Notes: generated from the sequence alone by a model not told the origin. Positions 38,143 to 49,636 are shown, numbered from the stretch's first letter. The stretch is DNA of 64,000 nucleotides from Mucilaginibacter tundrae (GCF_013408825.1 NZ_JACCBZ010000005.1:62001-126000), one strand, 5' to 3'. Numbers and translations are program-made.

Positions 38143-39941
38143 TTCTTTAAAGCTCTTGCAGCCTTTCTTTCGGCGCGGCGTTTTTGACGTGCGGCTTTTT
38201 TTGTAAGCCTTATTTGTTTATCGGTGTCAGCTTCTTCCATTTTGGCTTCGGTAGCCTTTTCAGTTTTTTCGTCAAGGCCTGCCGCGGGTTTTATACCCGT
38301 AAGTAAAGTGTTCCAAATGGTTTTGAAAAATGGTGACGATTTTGGTCGAACATAATTTACATAAAATGTCCTTGGCGCTTCACCATCGTTATCGGGGTTA
38401 TTATGCTTAATGATAAATATATTGGCGTATAAAGATTCGATCAGTTTACCGCTAAAACCGTTAAAAGCCGTATCAGGTGTCAGTAATTTAACCTTCAAAC
38501 CATTATATAAAAGAGTTACCCTACCTTTTGATATTTTGCTGTTTGCGGTAATATCAAAGTCGAAGCTTTTAATGCTGCCATCCGTTATTTTTACCATAGC
38601 CAAAGGCATAGTAGCGGTATTTAGGTTTCCCATACTCATGGGGCCAAGGTCGCCTTTATAGCTATAAGGCATTTCAGGGTCGGTAAGGTTAAGCCTAAAT
38701 AGTAATTTAAGCTTTCCCCTGTTCATAAAATGGGTAGTTAGTTCGGCAACAGAGAGGTTGTTTTTAGCCAGTGCTGCCTTGTTATTGGTGATATTTAAAA
38801 ATCTGCCTGTTGTATGATTAAAGGATATTGTGCCTGTTTTATATGATTTAGCATTATACTCGCTATAACTTATCGTTACGTTATGAATGTAAGCAGTGTC
38901 AATTCTTAAATCGGTTTTGATGTCAGCCAAAGCATGCGCCGGAAAACTGCTGGATTTATCCGCTGTCGGATCACTTACTTTATTAGGATTATTAAGCAAT
39001 GAGAATGTTCCGTTGGAGGCTATTATTGATGATACGCTAACCGTTCGGAAACGGTGGTAACCTAAATAATCAAAATGATTAAGTACCAGTGAATCCAACT
39101 GAAACGAATACCTGTCCTTTGCAGTTCTTTTAAAAAAAGTACCAGCGTTAACAGGTTCTAACGTAAGCCCTTTTATAGTTAATCTCGAGGTTAATGTAGA
39201 TAATTTAACATGATCGGCCTTGTAAGCATACAAACCATCTGCCGATTTACCTTTGTAATTATTAAGCTCAGCTATAATTTCTTTACAATACAATAGCCTT
39301 GATTTGTCTTTCTGCGTAGCCGAATCAATAAGCAGGTCGCTGGCGCTAAAACTCATTTCCTTTAGTTCGGAGATAACTAATTTGTTGCCGGAATAATCAT
39401 CGTATTTAAACTTAATATCATTTAAAAACACGTTAGCGATGTGTATAGAGTTCAGGCTCTTTGAGATCTTTTGCCAGGCCGTCCGGTTATCGTTAATTAC
39501 CGTGTCTTTTGTTTGGTTCAGTTTATAAGTTACATGTAGGTTTGGGTCATTTAAAACAACCTCGCCTATATCTAATTGATGCCTGAAATAAAGTTTAAAA
39601 GGATGTATGCTGGTTAATATCAGCCTCCGCACGTGCAGTTCGATCAGGTTATTTGGTGCGCGGTGTTCACGGCACATACGGTTATATACCGCGGTATCGG
39701 GCTCAATAGTAATGTTGTAAAAAATGATGTTGCCGCGTAGTATGTGCAGTTCCGCTTTAGAAAAATTGGCTTTATATAAGCTATCGGTGCCATTTAAAAC
39801 GGCATCCCTTATTTTTTGCGCCAAAATAGGCGACCAATATAAGTTTATGAAAAACGCTAAAACTAAGAATACGGTAACAAAAGCTGCTAAAATCTCCAGG
39901 CCTAGTTTGTTCCTTTTTAGTTTTAAAAATTTAAACGCCAT
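38103..39941 (-). CDS. AsmA-like inner-membrane-anchored protein, paralogue 2
   Basis: A 612-residue protein with one N-terminal membrane helix (about residues 14-34) and a long periplasmic beta-rich body, ending in a Lys/Arg/Ala-rich tail (about 570-612). Shared with its upstream paralogue are the early TDSLYKANFSKAEL-type segment, APNNLIEL, a late HNNPDNDG motif and LLTGIKPAAGLDEKTE. The architecture fits AsmA/DUF748-type proteins, which are thought to carry lipids between membranes, but I cannot place it in a named family. The last codons (APANPPRKGGF) come from a CTCCCC repeat. Its ATG overlaps the paralogue's TAA by one base (TAATG), implying coupled translation. Confidence 0.7.
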   Translation of the reverse strand: MAFKFLKLKRNKLGLEILAAFVTVFLVLAFFINLYWSPILAQKIRDAVLNGTDSLYKANFSKAELHILRGNIIFYNITIEPDTAVYNRMCREHRAPNNLIELHVRRLILTSIHPFKLYFRHQLDIGEVVLNDPNLHVTYKLNQTKDTVINDNRTAWQKISKSLNSIHIANVFLNDIKFKYDDYSGNKLVISELKEMSFSASDLLIDSATQKDKSRLLYCKEIIAELNNYKGKSADGLYAYKADHVKLSTLTSRLTIKGLTLEPVNAGTFFKRTAKDRYSFQLDSLVLNHFDYLGYHRFRTVSVSSIIASNGTFSLLNNPNKVSDPTADKSSSFPAHALADIKTDLRIDTAYIHNVTISYSEYNAKSYKTGTISFNHTTGRFLNITNNKAALAKNNLSVAELTTHFMNRGKLKLLFRLNLTDPEMPYSYKGDLGPMSMGNLNTATMPLAMVKITDGSIKSFDFDITANSKISKGRVTLLYNGLKVKLLTPDTAFNGFSGKLIESLYANIFIIKHNNPDNDGEAPRTFYVNYVRPKSSPFFKTIWNTLLTGIKPAAGLDEKTEKATEAKMEEADTDKQIRLTKKAARQKRRAERKAARALKKEAPANPPRKGGF

Positions 39942-41809
39942 TATTTATTTTTAGTTGAATCCCTTTGCATTTTGGCTTCTTTTTTAGCCTTGCGTGCCTG
40001 CTGGCGTTCTTCTTTTTTTAGCTGGCGATTAGCTTTATATGCTTTAAACTTGTCTACCAGGTTGTTAACCTTTACTATGGCTTTATTAACCTTACCCTCT
40101 GTTTTTTTATCAAACCCCACGCTGGGTTTTAACCCGTCTAATAATGCTTTGTACAGGAAACTAAAGAAGGACACTCTCGGGTCGCGTTTTATATCAATCG
40201 GCCCTGGCCTAAATATACCTTTCTTATCCGGATTATTATCCTCAATTATCAAGGTATTTGCCAATTTCGATATAAAACCTTGCGTTTGCAACTCGGCTTT
40301 ACCTTCAACCTTTTTTAGTAACTGCACGTTCAGGTTTTTATAATAAAATTCCAAAGCCCCTTTTCCGGCATAATTGCTGGCATCTACATTAAAATGCAGC
40401 TTCTGTATATCAGCCGATTGTACATGTACCAATGCCAGAGGTTTTACAAGCCGGTCAAGTTTTCTGCCGTCAAATTTGCCTAATGTGCCGTTGTAATTAA
40501 ATGCCCCCGCGTTTGAGGCCAGGTTGAATTTAAAATTCACATTTAAATCTCCGGCATCCATAAAACGGGTATTAACCCGGGCAATCATATACGGATTCAC
40601 CTTTTTAACATCATCATCGTTAGTAACGTTCAGGATGGTAGCATTGGTATGATTAAAAGTAATAACGCCGGTATAGCCCGAAGTAGCATCCGATTCAGAA
40701 TAACTGATAAGCGTATTTTTAATATTGATGCGTTTTAACTGCATATCCAGCGCCACGTTTTGCAGCGACTGCTCCGGATCCTTACCGATCTTAATGGATT
40801 TTACCCCCTTGTAGGCATTGTTACTGTATATCTGCACGCTGCCATTAGCAATATTAAGTGTGCCCGCGTACAACATTTGGTCGCGCAAAAAACGCTGCAG
40901 GTCAATGTTATTTATGGCTATCCTGTTAAACTTTAAATTATAAATATCGCCCGCTGCTTCATGCGTTTTAAGGTAGAAGTCGGTTTTGTTATACCTCGGG
41001 ACAAAAGATACCCCATCCAGATAGATCACTCTTTTTGAAGTTGAAAAGTAAATCTGTTTAATGGCTGCTTTGTATAAACTATCCGGCGTAGCTATTTTGT
41101 AATCCTTAATCGTGATATCAATACCTTTCGTATAATAAAACCTGCTGGTATCTTTATCCGACAGCGAATCGATCACCACATCGGATATATTAATGTTCAG
41201 GTGCTTTAATGCGGTATGCTTTTCTACCGCGTTATTTTTATTAATGTAATTTAAGCTGATATCTTTTAAAGCGATAGAATCGATATGTAATTGTTTAAAC
41301 GTGTTTTTGATCAGCTCATATGGGCTTTTAGGTTTGCCGACTTTTACGGTATCATTAAATTTAAAGCGTTTATTCACTACGGTAAGGCTTGGGTTTTCAA
41401 TAGATATACTACTAATGTTCAATATTTTTTCCTTATAAGCTTTAACGGCGCCTAAATTGCTAATGCTTAATTTTTTCACACTCAGCGTAAATAAATTATC
41501 CGGCGCTTTTTTTAAACTAATAAGCTTGTTGTAAACATTAGTATCCGGCACCAGCTTAAAGTCTGTAAGCGTGGCGCTGCCGGTATTAATATTTAAATCG
41601 AAATCAGAATACTCAATATGGTAAAGGCTATCTGTAGTTTTTAAAACCAATGCTTTCAATTCAGCCTGGAGCAGGGGCTTCCACCTGTTTTCAGCTAAAT
41701 ATTTTTGATAGGCATAATAACCGCCCGCTACAAGCAACACTATGATGAGTGTTATTATTAAAGGCCACCGGGCCATCCCTTTTTTACGGACGATTTCGTC
41801 TTTTTTCAT
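39941..41809 (-). CDS. AsmA-like inner-membrane-anchored protein, paralogue 1
   Basis: A 622-residue protein with an N-terminal helix (WPLIITLIIVLLVAGGYYAY) and a periplasmic body, paralogous to the gene downstream. Common points are TTDSLYHIEYSDFDLNI, a PDTNVYNKL-type stretch, KKAPDNLFTL, DNNPDKKG and ALLDGLKPSVGFDKKTEG, followed by a basic tail rich in KKE and RQQ (about 580-622). By analogy with AsmA-like proteins it may act in lipid or outer-membrane homeostasis; this is inference from shape, not from a motif. It is the first gene of a two-gene operon. It faces away from miaB, with about 120 bp between the starts. Confidence 0.7.
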   Translation of the reverse strand: MKKDEIVRKKGMARWPLIITLIIVLLVAGGYYAYQKYLAENRWKPLLQAELKALVLKTTDSLYHIEYSDFDLNINTGSATLTDFKLVPDTNVYNKLISLKKAPDNLFTLSVKKLSISNLGAVKAYKEKILNISSISIENPSLTVVNKRFKFNDTVKVGKPKSPYELIKNTFKQLHIDSIALKDISLNYINKNNAVEKHTALKHLNINISDVVIDSLSDKDTSRFYYTKGIDITIKDYKIATPDSLYKAAIKQIYFSTSKRVIYLDGVSFVPRYNKTDFYLKTHEAAGDIYNLKFNRIAINNIDLQRFLRDQMLYAGTLNIANGSVQIYSNNAYKGVKSIKIGKDPEQSLQNVALDMQLKRINIKNTLISYSESDATSGYTGVITFNHTNATILNVTNDDDVKKVNPYMIARVNTRFMDAGDLNVNFKFNLASNAGAFNYNGTLGKFDGRKLDRLVKPLALVHVQSADIQKLHFNVDASNYAGKGALEFYYKNLNVQLLKKVEGKAELQTQGFISKLANTLIIEDNNPDKKGIFRPGPIDIKRDPRVSFFSFLYKALLDGLKPSVGFDKKTEGKVNKAIVKVNNLVDKFKAYKANRQLKKEERQQARKAKKEAKMQRDSTKNK

Positions 41810-41899
41810 TATTTGGTTTTTCGGAATATACGGTATAACAACAAAACATAGTTTTTGTTAATTTACTGCCAAGATGTCACGCTATATATGAATTTTATG

Positions 41900-41907
41900 T
41901 ATTTTTG
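41900..41907 (+). promoter_or_regulatory. Candidate -7 element of miaB
   Basis: TATTTTTG fits TAnnTTTG, 24 bp upstream of the ATG at 41932. No clear -33 TTTG at the right spacing. Confidence 0.4.
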
Positions 41908-41931
41908 CAGACTAAATTCTAATAAGACACG

Positions 41932-43455
41932 ATGGATTTGTTAATTCCGGATAAAACGCACGACGAAAGCAGGCAAGGGGAGGCATTGGTATTAGAGCCA
42001 ATCCCAGGGAAAAATAGTGGTCGCAAGTTATATATCGAAAGTTATGGCTGCGCGATGAATTTTTCTGACAGTGAGATAGTTGCATCTATTTTAACAGAAA
42101 GTGGTTTTGAAACCACCGGCGATTTCACCGCTGCCGATGTGGTTTTTATCAACACCTGCTCCATTCGCGAAAATGCGGAAGTACGGGTGCGTAACCGCCT
42201 GAAAGAATTCGCGGGAGCGAAAGCTAAAAACCCCGGAATGGTGGTTGGTGTGCTGGGTTGCATGGCCGAAAGGTTAAAATCTAAATTTTTAGAAGAAGAA
42301 AAATTAGTGGACGTTGTAGTAGGCCCTGATGCATACCGCGACCTGCCTAATTTGATTGATAAGGTTGACGACGGACAGCGTGCGGTTAACGTATTGCTAT
42401 CCCGCGAGGAAACCTATGCAGATATTAGCCCGGTACGTTTAAACAGCAATGGCATTAATGCTTTTGTTTCGATTATGCGTGGCTGCGATAATATGTGTTC
42501 GTTTTGCGTAGTGCCATTTACCCGTGGCCGTGAGCGTAGCCGTGAGCCGCAATCTATTGTTAACGAGTGCCGTGAATTATTTGATAAAGGTTACCGCGAA
42601 GTAACACTGCTTGGCCAGAACGTTGACAGTTACAAATGGGCACCCGAAACTGAAAAGGTTATCGCTGAAAGTGAAAAGCCTGTATTGGGCATGGATCTTT
42701 TGGATAAAGTACTTGCATCCGGCGAGGATATAAGCGGAATAAACCCGGTTGACCATAGCAGAGCAGGTGTTTCATTTGCAGAGTTGCTTGAAATGGTGGC
42801 CTTGGTTAGTCCTGAATTACGCGTTCGCTTTTCAACGTCGCATCCTAAAGATCTGACCGATGATGTGTTATATACCATTGCTAAGTACGATAATATTTGC
42901 AACTATATTCATTTACCTATACAATCAGGTAATAGCAGGGTACTTAAACTGATGAACCGAACCTATGACCGCGAGTGGTACATGAATCGTGTTGATGCCA
43001 TTAACCGTATTATACCCGGCTGCGCGATATCAACCGATATGATCACCGGTTTTTGTACCGAAACTGAAGAGGAGCACCAGGAAACCTTAAGCATGATGGA
43101 TTATGTGAAATTTTATTTTGCCTACATGTTCATGTACTCCGAAAGACCAGGAACATTAGCTGCTAAACGGTATGCAGATGATATCCCGGAAGATGTTAAG
43201 TTGCGCCGTTTGCAGGAAGTGGTAGCCAAACAACAACAACATTCGCACATCAGGTTGTTAGCATTAATTGGTACCACACAAAAGGTATTAATTGAAGGTT
43301 TTTCTAAAAAATCAAAAAACGATTACGCGGGAAGAAGCGATCAAAACATGATGGTGATTTTCCCGGTAGGAGAGAATTATAAACCGGGAGAGTATGTTAA
43401 TGTGTTGATTGAAAGATGCACAACAGCTACGTTAATGGGCAGCGTGATAGAATAA
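41932..43455 (+). CDS. miaB: tRNA-2-methylthio-N6-dimethylallyladenosine synthase MiaB
   Basis: Radical-SAM methylthiotransferase that converts i6A37 to ms2i6A37 in tRNAs reading U-starting codons. The 507-residue product has the N-terminal UPF0004 domain cysteines (Cys40 in YGCAMN, then NTCSIRENA and GCMAERL), the radical-SAM cluster Cys185/Cys189/Cys192 in GCDNMCSFC, and a C-terminal TRAM domain ending LMGSVIE. An insert of about 45-50 residues after [11 protein letters not shown] ([16 protein letters not shown] through VDHSRAG) makes it longer than typical MiaB. It heads the envelope/chaperone block. Confidence 0.96.
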   Translation: MDLLIPDKTHDESRQGEALVLEPIPGKNSGRKLYIESYGCAMNFSDSEIVASILTESGFETTGDFTAADVVFINTCSIRENAEVRVRNRLKEFAGAKAKNPGMVVGVLGCMAERLKSKFLEEEKLVDVVVGPDAYRDLPNLIDKVDDGQRAVNVLLSREETYADISPVRLNSNGINAFVSIMRGCDNMCSFCVVPFTRGRERSREPQSIVNECRELFDKGYREVTLLGQNVDSYKWAPETEKVIAESEKPVLGMDLLDKVLASGEDISGINPVDHSRAGVSFAELLEMVALVSPELRVRFSTSHPKDLTDDVLYTIAKYDNICNYIHLPIQSGNSRVLKLMNRTYDREWYMNRVDAINRIIPGCAISTDMITGFCTETEEEHQETLSMMDYVKFYFAYMFMYSERPGTLAAKRYADDIPEDVKLRRLQEVVAKQQQHSHIRLLALIGTTQKVLIEGFSKKSKNDYAGRSDQNMMVIFPVGENYKPGEYVNVLIERCTTATLMGSVIE

Positions 43456-43512
43456 GTTTATTAAGTTGGACTGAGTTGATTAGGTTAATTAATCAACCAC
43501 TCACCAAACAAA

Positions 43513-44751
43513 ATGGAGATACAAGAAATTAAACAACGCTTCGGCATCATTGGCAATTCGCCTTTGTTAAACCGGGCTATAAATATTGCCAACCAAGTGG
43601 CGCCTACCGATATTTCGGTATTAATCACAGGCGAGAGTGGTAGTGGTAAGGAAGTGTTTTCGCATATCATTCACCAGATGAGCCCGCGTAAGCATGGTCC
43701 GTTCATTGCGGTTAACTGCGGCGCGATACCTGAAGGAACTATCGATTCCGAATTATTTGGTCACGAAAAAGGTGCCTACACAGGTGCTGTGGGCGAACGT
43801 AAAGGTTATTTTGAAACCGTAAGCGGCGGCACCATCTTTTTAGATGAAATTGCCGAAATGCCCTTAGGCACACAGGCAAGGTTACTGCGTGTACTGGAAT
43901 CCGGTCAATTTATTAAAGTAGGATCATCTAAAGTGGAGAAAACTAACGTGAGGGTTATTGCAGCCACCAACGTTGATGTTTATGAAGCAGTTAAAAGCGG
44001 AAAATTCCGCGAGGATCTTTACTATCGTTTAAATACTGTCCCATTACGTATACCGCCGTTGCGCGACAGGAAAGAAGATATTTACCTGCTATTCCGCAAG
44101 TTTACATCTGATTTTACCGCCAAGTACCGTACCCCACCAATCCAATTAGATGATGAGGCACAACAGGTACTCATTAATTACTCATGGCCGGGTAACGTAC
44201 GCCAGCTTAAAAACATGGCTGAGCAATTAGCTGTACTGGAAACAAATCATGTAATTACCGGGCCTATATTGCTTACCTATATCCCGCACGAAGTAAGTGG
44301 CAGAAACTTGCCAATGCGTGTAGAGAATCCAGGTAAAGAGGATTTTTCCGAGCGCGATATACTATACAAGGTTTTATTTGATATGAAACGCGATATGGTG
44401 GAGCTTAAAAAACTGGTTGCCGATATTGTGGAACATGGTGGCGTAGCCCCCGCATTTGCCAATAATCAGCAGGCCATAAACCAGCTTTACCGCGATATTG
44501 AAATGCCGGGTAATAACCACGAATCACAATTTACTATTCAGCAGCCCGTTATTAATAATAACAAGCCGGATGCTTTCAATATAACGCATGATGCTGAAGA
44601 AGTTGAAGAATCACTATCATTAATTGAAAAGGAATCGGACCTGATACGCAAAGCCTTGAAAAAACATAAAGGGAAGCGCAAACTTGCCGCTAATGAGCTT
44701 GGCATATCAGAAAGAACGCTGTACCGTAAAATAAAAGAATTAGATTTATAA
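43513..44751 (+). CDS. Sigma-54-dependent transcriptional activator (no receiver domain)
   Basis: A 412-residue AAA+ enhancer-binding protein that drives sigma-54 promoters. The AAA+ domain starts almost at the N-terminus: Walker A GESGSGKE (residues 40-47), the sigma-54 contact loop GAYTGA (87-92, with Tyr instead of the usual Phe), Walker B FLDEIAEM, and sensor motifs around RVIAATN. A C-terminal Fis-type helix-turn-helix (AANELGISERTLYRKIKEL) binds DNA. There is no REC or other sensory domain, so activity may be set by expression or by a partner protein. It lies 57 bp after miaB and only 3 bp before lptE. Confidence 0.93.
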   Translation: MEIQEIKQRFGIIGNSPLLNRAINIANQVAPTDISVLITGESGSGKEVFSHIIHQMSPRKHGPFIAVNCGAIPEGTIDSELFGHEKGAYTGAVGERKGYFETVSGGTIFLDEIAEMPLGTQARLLRVLESGQFIKVGSSKVEKTNVRVIAATNVDVYEAVKSGKFREDLYYRLNTVPLRIPPLRDRKEDIYLLFRKFTSDFTAKYRTPPIQLDDEAQQVLINYSWPGNVRQLKNMAEQLAVLETNHVITGPILLTYIPHEVSGRNLPMRVENPGKEDFSERDILYKVLFDMKRDMVELKKLVADIVEHGGVAPAFANNQQAINQLYRDIEMPGNNHESQFTIQQPVINNNKPDAFNITHDAEEVEESLSLIEKESDLIRKALKKHKGKRKLAANELGISERTLYRKIKELDL

Positions 44752-44754
44752 TTG

Positions 44755-45267
44755 ATGAAGAGTGTATTTGGGGTTTTAGTTGCCGTTATCTTAGTTTTTT
44801 CGGCACAATCATGCAGTATTAAATTAAATGGTGCATCAACACAAGGGCTAAAAACAATTAATATTGGGTATTTTGAAAATACCGCGCCATACGTTTTGCC
44901 TACCCTGAGCCAGGATTTTACCGAAGCGTTAAAAGCCCGTATCCGCTCAACCACCAGCCTTGATATTGTACGTACCGAACAGGCGGACGCGATTATGACT
45001 GGTAGCATTACAGGTTATAGTATAGCGCCGGCATCTATACAGGCAACAACTAATAATGCCCCGCCAATTGCAGGTGCATCTGCCTTAACGATTACAGTTG
45101 AGGTGAAATACACCAATAACGTAGATAAGAAATTGAGTTATGAGCAGTCCTTCAGCGAATCAAAAAACTTTACGGGCGATATCGCATCGCAACAAAACAC
45201 CTTGGTTCCGGCGCTGATTACACAGATAACAGAAGATATTTTTAACAAAGCCTTTGCAAATTGGTAA
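44755..45267 (+). CDS. lptE: LptE-family LPS-assembly lipoprotein
   Basis: Outer-membrane lipoprotein that plugs LptD during LPS insertion. The 170-residue protein starts at the ATG at 44755 ([20 protein letters not shown]), with Cys22 as likely lipidation site. The body ([25 protein letters not shown], then [13 protein letters not shown] and [14 protein letters not shown]) matches the Bacteroidota LptE family (DUF4136/LptE fold). It is cotranscribed with the sigma-54 activator and overlaps the next gene by 14 bp. Confidence 0.88.
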   Translation: MKSVFGVLVAVILVFSAQSCSIKLNGASTQGLKTINIGYFENTAPYVLPTLSQDFTEALKARIRSTTSLDIVRTEQADAIMTGSITGYSIAPASIQATTNNAPPIAGASALTITVEVKYTNNVDKKLSYEQSFSESKNFTGDIASQQNTLVPALITQITEDIFNKAFANW

Positions 45268-46999
45268 GCAATTCGTAGTTTCAACCCAAGTGGATCAGCA
45301 AGTAAACAATACCAGGACCCAGCTTTTTTGGGACTTATTAGCTAACCCGGCTGGTAAGCACGGAGAACATGCGTACAATTTACAGCAATTAATTGCCGAA
45401 AACCCGCAAAGCAGTATTTTATATGCATTATTGGTGCATACAACCGAGGGTGAAAATTTAAATAGGGCTGTAGTTTACGCCAGCCCCAGGGTTTTGTATA
45501 AGTTAACACATGATGCTGATAACTTATCAAAAGTATCGGCGGAGCAAATAATTAAATCAAATGGTTCAACTGTAAATACCAACAAAGGCCAGACGACTGA
45601 GGCTGAAACTGAAGTTAGTAGTGATGAGTTGCTTTTAGCGCCATGGGTGGGAGAAGAGGATTTTCCGGTAACGGAAGAAATTACTGAAGCTCCAATAATT
45701 AATGCCGAAGCCATTCAGGGTCGTGTTGAGGTACACCAAGAAGAAGCATCTGAAATTTATGAGGAAATAGCTCCTGTAGAAGATTCATTTCATACAGATG
45801 TAGAACAGCCGGAAGAGTTACCATTTGTTGTTGAGCCAGCTCATGAGGTAGAAGACCTTCCACCGCTTACCGAACAAAAGGATTCGGTATTGGAGCAAAT
45901 CCCATATAATGAGATCGAGGTTGATGAAGACGAAGAGTCAGAAGTCGACATTGAAGTTCCTGCGCAAATCAATGAACCTGTCCCGGTTTTAGATGGATTA
46001 ATAGATGAGGAACAAGAGGATAATATTGTAGAGCAGGAGATCCCGCTTGAGGATTTGGATTCCTATTTTATCCAACCGATTGATGATATTGTTTATGACG
46101 AAATTGTAAGCATAGATGATATAAACCTGGCTAATGAAGATATTTTCGCGAAGCCGCAAAAAGAACAAGCGGTAACCGAGCAATATATCCCGCCGTTCGC
46201 GGACGTATTGGCCGAAGATCAACTTTCAGTCACCATCGAAACTGCTAAGCAAGAACCAACAGTAAACACCGACCGCAAGGTAGATATGAATGATGAGGCT
46301 GAAAAGCTGATCATGAACAACATTGTTTCCACCGATTTTTTTGTGTTTGATAAAGCTTTTCGCGAGCATAGAGAAACTGTAGGGGAAGCGGCTGAAGAAC
46401 CGCAATCCGCAATTGCTGTTGAACCTGTTGTGGATTCTAACAATGAAAATAATGCATCTGTCCCAAAAGAACAGCCTTACATTACTGTTTCAAAATATCA
46501 CGACGAAAAAATGCCTTACAGCTTTATGTGGTGGTTGGATAAAACACGTAAGGAACACTCAGGCATATACCAGCCATATGTTGAGTTTAAGCTGGATACC
46601 ACCCAAAGCATCAAACAAAATGCGCCTGATGAATTGCAGCAGCAGTATGTTGAAAATATTTTTCACCTTACTTCGGTTGAAGATCTGGAAAAACACACTT
46701 CCGATCAGCCTGTCGCGTTCAACCCTAAAGTAAAAGAGGACAAAATAATTGAGCGCTTTATACAGGAAGTGCCGCAAATAAAGCCGCAAACAGGTGATAA
46801 ACTTGATAATGAAAATAAAGCCAAAAAAAGTTCAGAGGACCATGCGGACCTGGTAACAGAAACATTGGCCCAGATTTATATAGACCAAATGCTATATCCT
46901 AAGGCTATAGCCACTTATAAAAAATTGATGTTGAAATTCCCGGAAAAAAGCCGTTACTTTGCGAGCCAAATTGAGGAATTAGAAAAGAAAACAAATTAA
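45254..46999 (+). CDS. Acidic protein of unknown function with short TPR-like C-terminus
   Basis: A 581-residue cytoplasmic-looking protein with no signal peptide. Residues about 1-100 are an ordered N-terminal domain ([24 protein letters not shown]). Residues about 105-390 are very rich in Glu, Asp, Val and Pro and likely disordered. The C-terminal 50 residues ([20 protein letters not shown]) look like a single TPR-like helix pair. The TTG at 45254 is the only start near the lptE stop, overlapping it by 14 bp; no in-frame ATG occurs until much later. I do not recognise a family. The position between lptE and secG suggests an envelope or secretion-linked role, by context only. Confidence 0.75.
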   Translation: MQIGKQFVVSTQVDQQVNNTRTQLFWDLLANPAGKHGEHAYNLQQLIAENPQSSILYALLVHTTEGENLNRAVVYASPRVLYKLTHDADNLSKVSAEQIIKSNGSTVNTNKGQTTEAETEVSSDELLLAPWVGEEDFPVTEEITEAPIINAEAIQGRVEVHQEEASEIYEEIAPVEDSFHTDVEQPEELPFVVEPAHEVEDLPPLTEQKDSVLEQIPYNEIEVDEDEESEVDIEVPAQINEPVPVLDGLIDEEQEDNIVEQEIPLEDLDSYFIQPIDDIVYDEIVSIDDINLANEDIFAKPQKEQAVTEQYIPPFADVLAEDQLSVTIETAKQEPTVNTDRKVDMNDEAEKLIMNNIVSTDFFVFDKAFREHRETVGEAAEEPQSAIAVEPVVDSNNENNASVPKEQPYITVSKYHDEKMPYSFMWWLDKTRKEHSGIYQPYVEFKLDTTQSIKQNAPDELQQQYVENIFHLTSVEDLEKHTSDQPVAFNPKVKEDKIIERFIQEVPQIKPQTGDKLDNENKAKKSSEDHADLVTETLAQIYIDQMLYPKAIATYKKLMLKFPEKSRYFASQIEELEKKTN

Positions 47000-47010
47000 T
47001 ATAAAAAGAA

Positions 47011-47379
47011 ATGTATTTATTATTATTGATCATAGCCATCATCGTTTGTGTGTGTTTAGGCCTTATTGTATTAATCCAAAACCCTAAGGGTGGTGGTTTA
47101 TCATCTAATTTTTCAAGCTCATCACAGCTAATGGGTGTGCAAAAAACCGGCGACTTTTTAGAAAGAGGCACCTGGGTTTTAGCCATAGGCCTTATGGTAT
47201 TATCATTAGCTATTAACGTTGCTGTTAAAGGCGGCGCTAATAAAGTTGATACTAAAGCTCAATTAGAAAAAACTAAAGAAATATCAAAACCTACTAATAC
47301 CGGCGCTGCAACTCCATTTGCCGCACCGGGCACTGCGCAGCCGCAACAACAGGCGCCTGCTCCTCCTGCAAACAGGTAA
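47011..47379 (+). CDS. secG: Preprotein translocase subunit SecG
   Basis: Small membrane subunit of SecYEG. Two helices (residues about 3-22 and 52-70) flank the conserved loop VLIQNPKGGGLSSNFSSSSQ. The 122-residue form has an extra Ala/Pro/Gln-rich tail usual in Bacteroidota. It starts 11 bp after the acidic gene, and a strong terminator follows the stop, so it is probably the last gene of the miaB-secG unit. Confidence 0.93.
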   Translation: MYLLLLIIAIIVCVCLGLIVLIQNPKGGGLSSNFSSSSQLMGVQKTGDFLERGTWVLAIGLMVLSLAINVAVKGGANKVDTKAQLEKTKEISKPTNTGAATPFAAPGTAQPQQQAPAPPANR

Positions 47380-47400
47380 GTAAGTTTAAATAAGAATTTA

Positions 47401-47432
47401 AAAGCCATCCGTTATCTAACGGATGGCTTTTG
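47401..47432 (+). terminator. Intrinsic terminator after secG
   Basis: AAAGCCATCCGTTA and TAACGGATGGCTTT form a perfect 14-bp stem with a 2-nt loop, ending in a TTTTG tail, 21 bp after the secG stop. It separates the secG transcript from groES-groEL. Confidence 0.85.
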
Positions 47433-47553
47433 TGTTATATGTACTGCCACCTTGACACCGCGATATTTAATTAGTGTTAAGCAGGCATAAGCAATTTAAC
47501 GTTAGCTGACAATAAAACAGAATTATATGCCAATGTGAGAGATTACTGAGGCT

Positions 47554-47569
47554 TGGCACAGTTGATGTA
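47554..47569 (+). promoter_or_regulatory. Sigma-54-like site upstream of groES (weak)
   Basis: TGGCAC (-24 type) and ATGTA at the -12 position are separated by 5 bases. The GG-to-G spacing of 12 bp fits sigma-54, but the invariant GC of the -12 box is GT here. No CIRCE element is seen in the 190-bp leader. Confidence 0.2.
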
Positions 47570-47621
47570 CAATTGCAACCAGAAACACAAACTTTTATAA
47601 ATTTAAAATAGTTATATCATT

Positions 47622-47915
47622 ATGTCATTAAACGTTAAACCTCTTGGAGACAGAATAATAATTGAAGCTGCTCCGGCTGAGACAAAAACTGCTTCAGGTA
47701 TTTACATTCCTGAAACCGCACAAGAAAAACCTCAATATGGAACAGTAGTAGCAGTAGGCCCTGGCCGTTATGCTGACACAACCGGTACATTAATCCCAAT
47801 GACAGTTAAGGCAGGCGATAAAGTTATCTACGGTAAATTCGCCGGTCAGGAATTCCCTATCGAAGGAAAAGACTATTTAGTTATGAGAGAGTCTGATATT
47901 TACGTGGTATTATAA
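47622..47915 (+). CDS. groES: Co-chaperonin GroES
   Basis: Heptameric lid of the GroEL chamber. The 97-residue product starts MSLNVKPLGDRIIIEAAPAE and has SGIYIPETAQEKPQYGTVVA (mobile loop region), VIYGKFAGQEF and the C-terminal DYLVMRESDIYVVL. It is 54 bp ahead of groEL in the standard order. Confidence 0.98.
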   Translation: MSLNVKPLGDRIIIEAAPAETKTASGIYIPETAQEKPQYGTVVAVGPGRYADTTGTLIPMTVKAGDKVIYGKFAGQEFPIEGKDYLVMRESDIYVVL

Positions 47916-47969
47916 TCACACGTTATCATCAATTATAATATCTATTAAAACATCAAAAAAAAAAGAATC

Positions 47970-49607
<1,638 letters not shown>

Positions 49608-49636
49608 TCATCAGGCCCATAGCCACTGACCAGTAT

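Noticed and set aside
47433..47621. CIRCE operator upstream of groES
   Set aside because: No TTAGCACTC inverted repeat is present in this leader.
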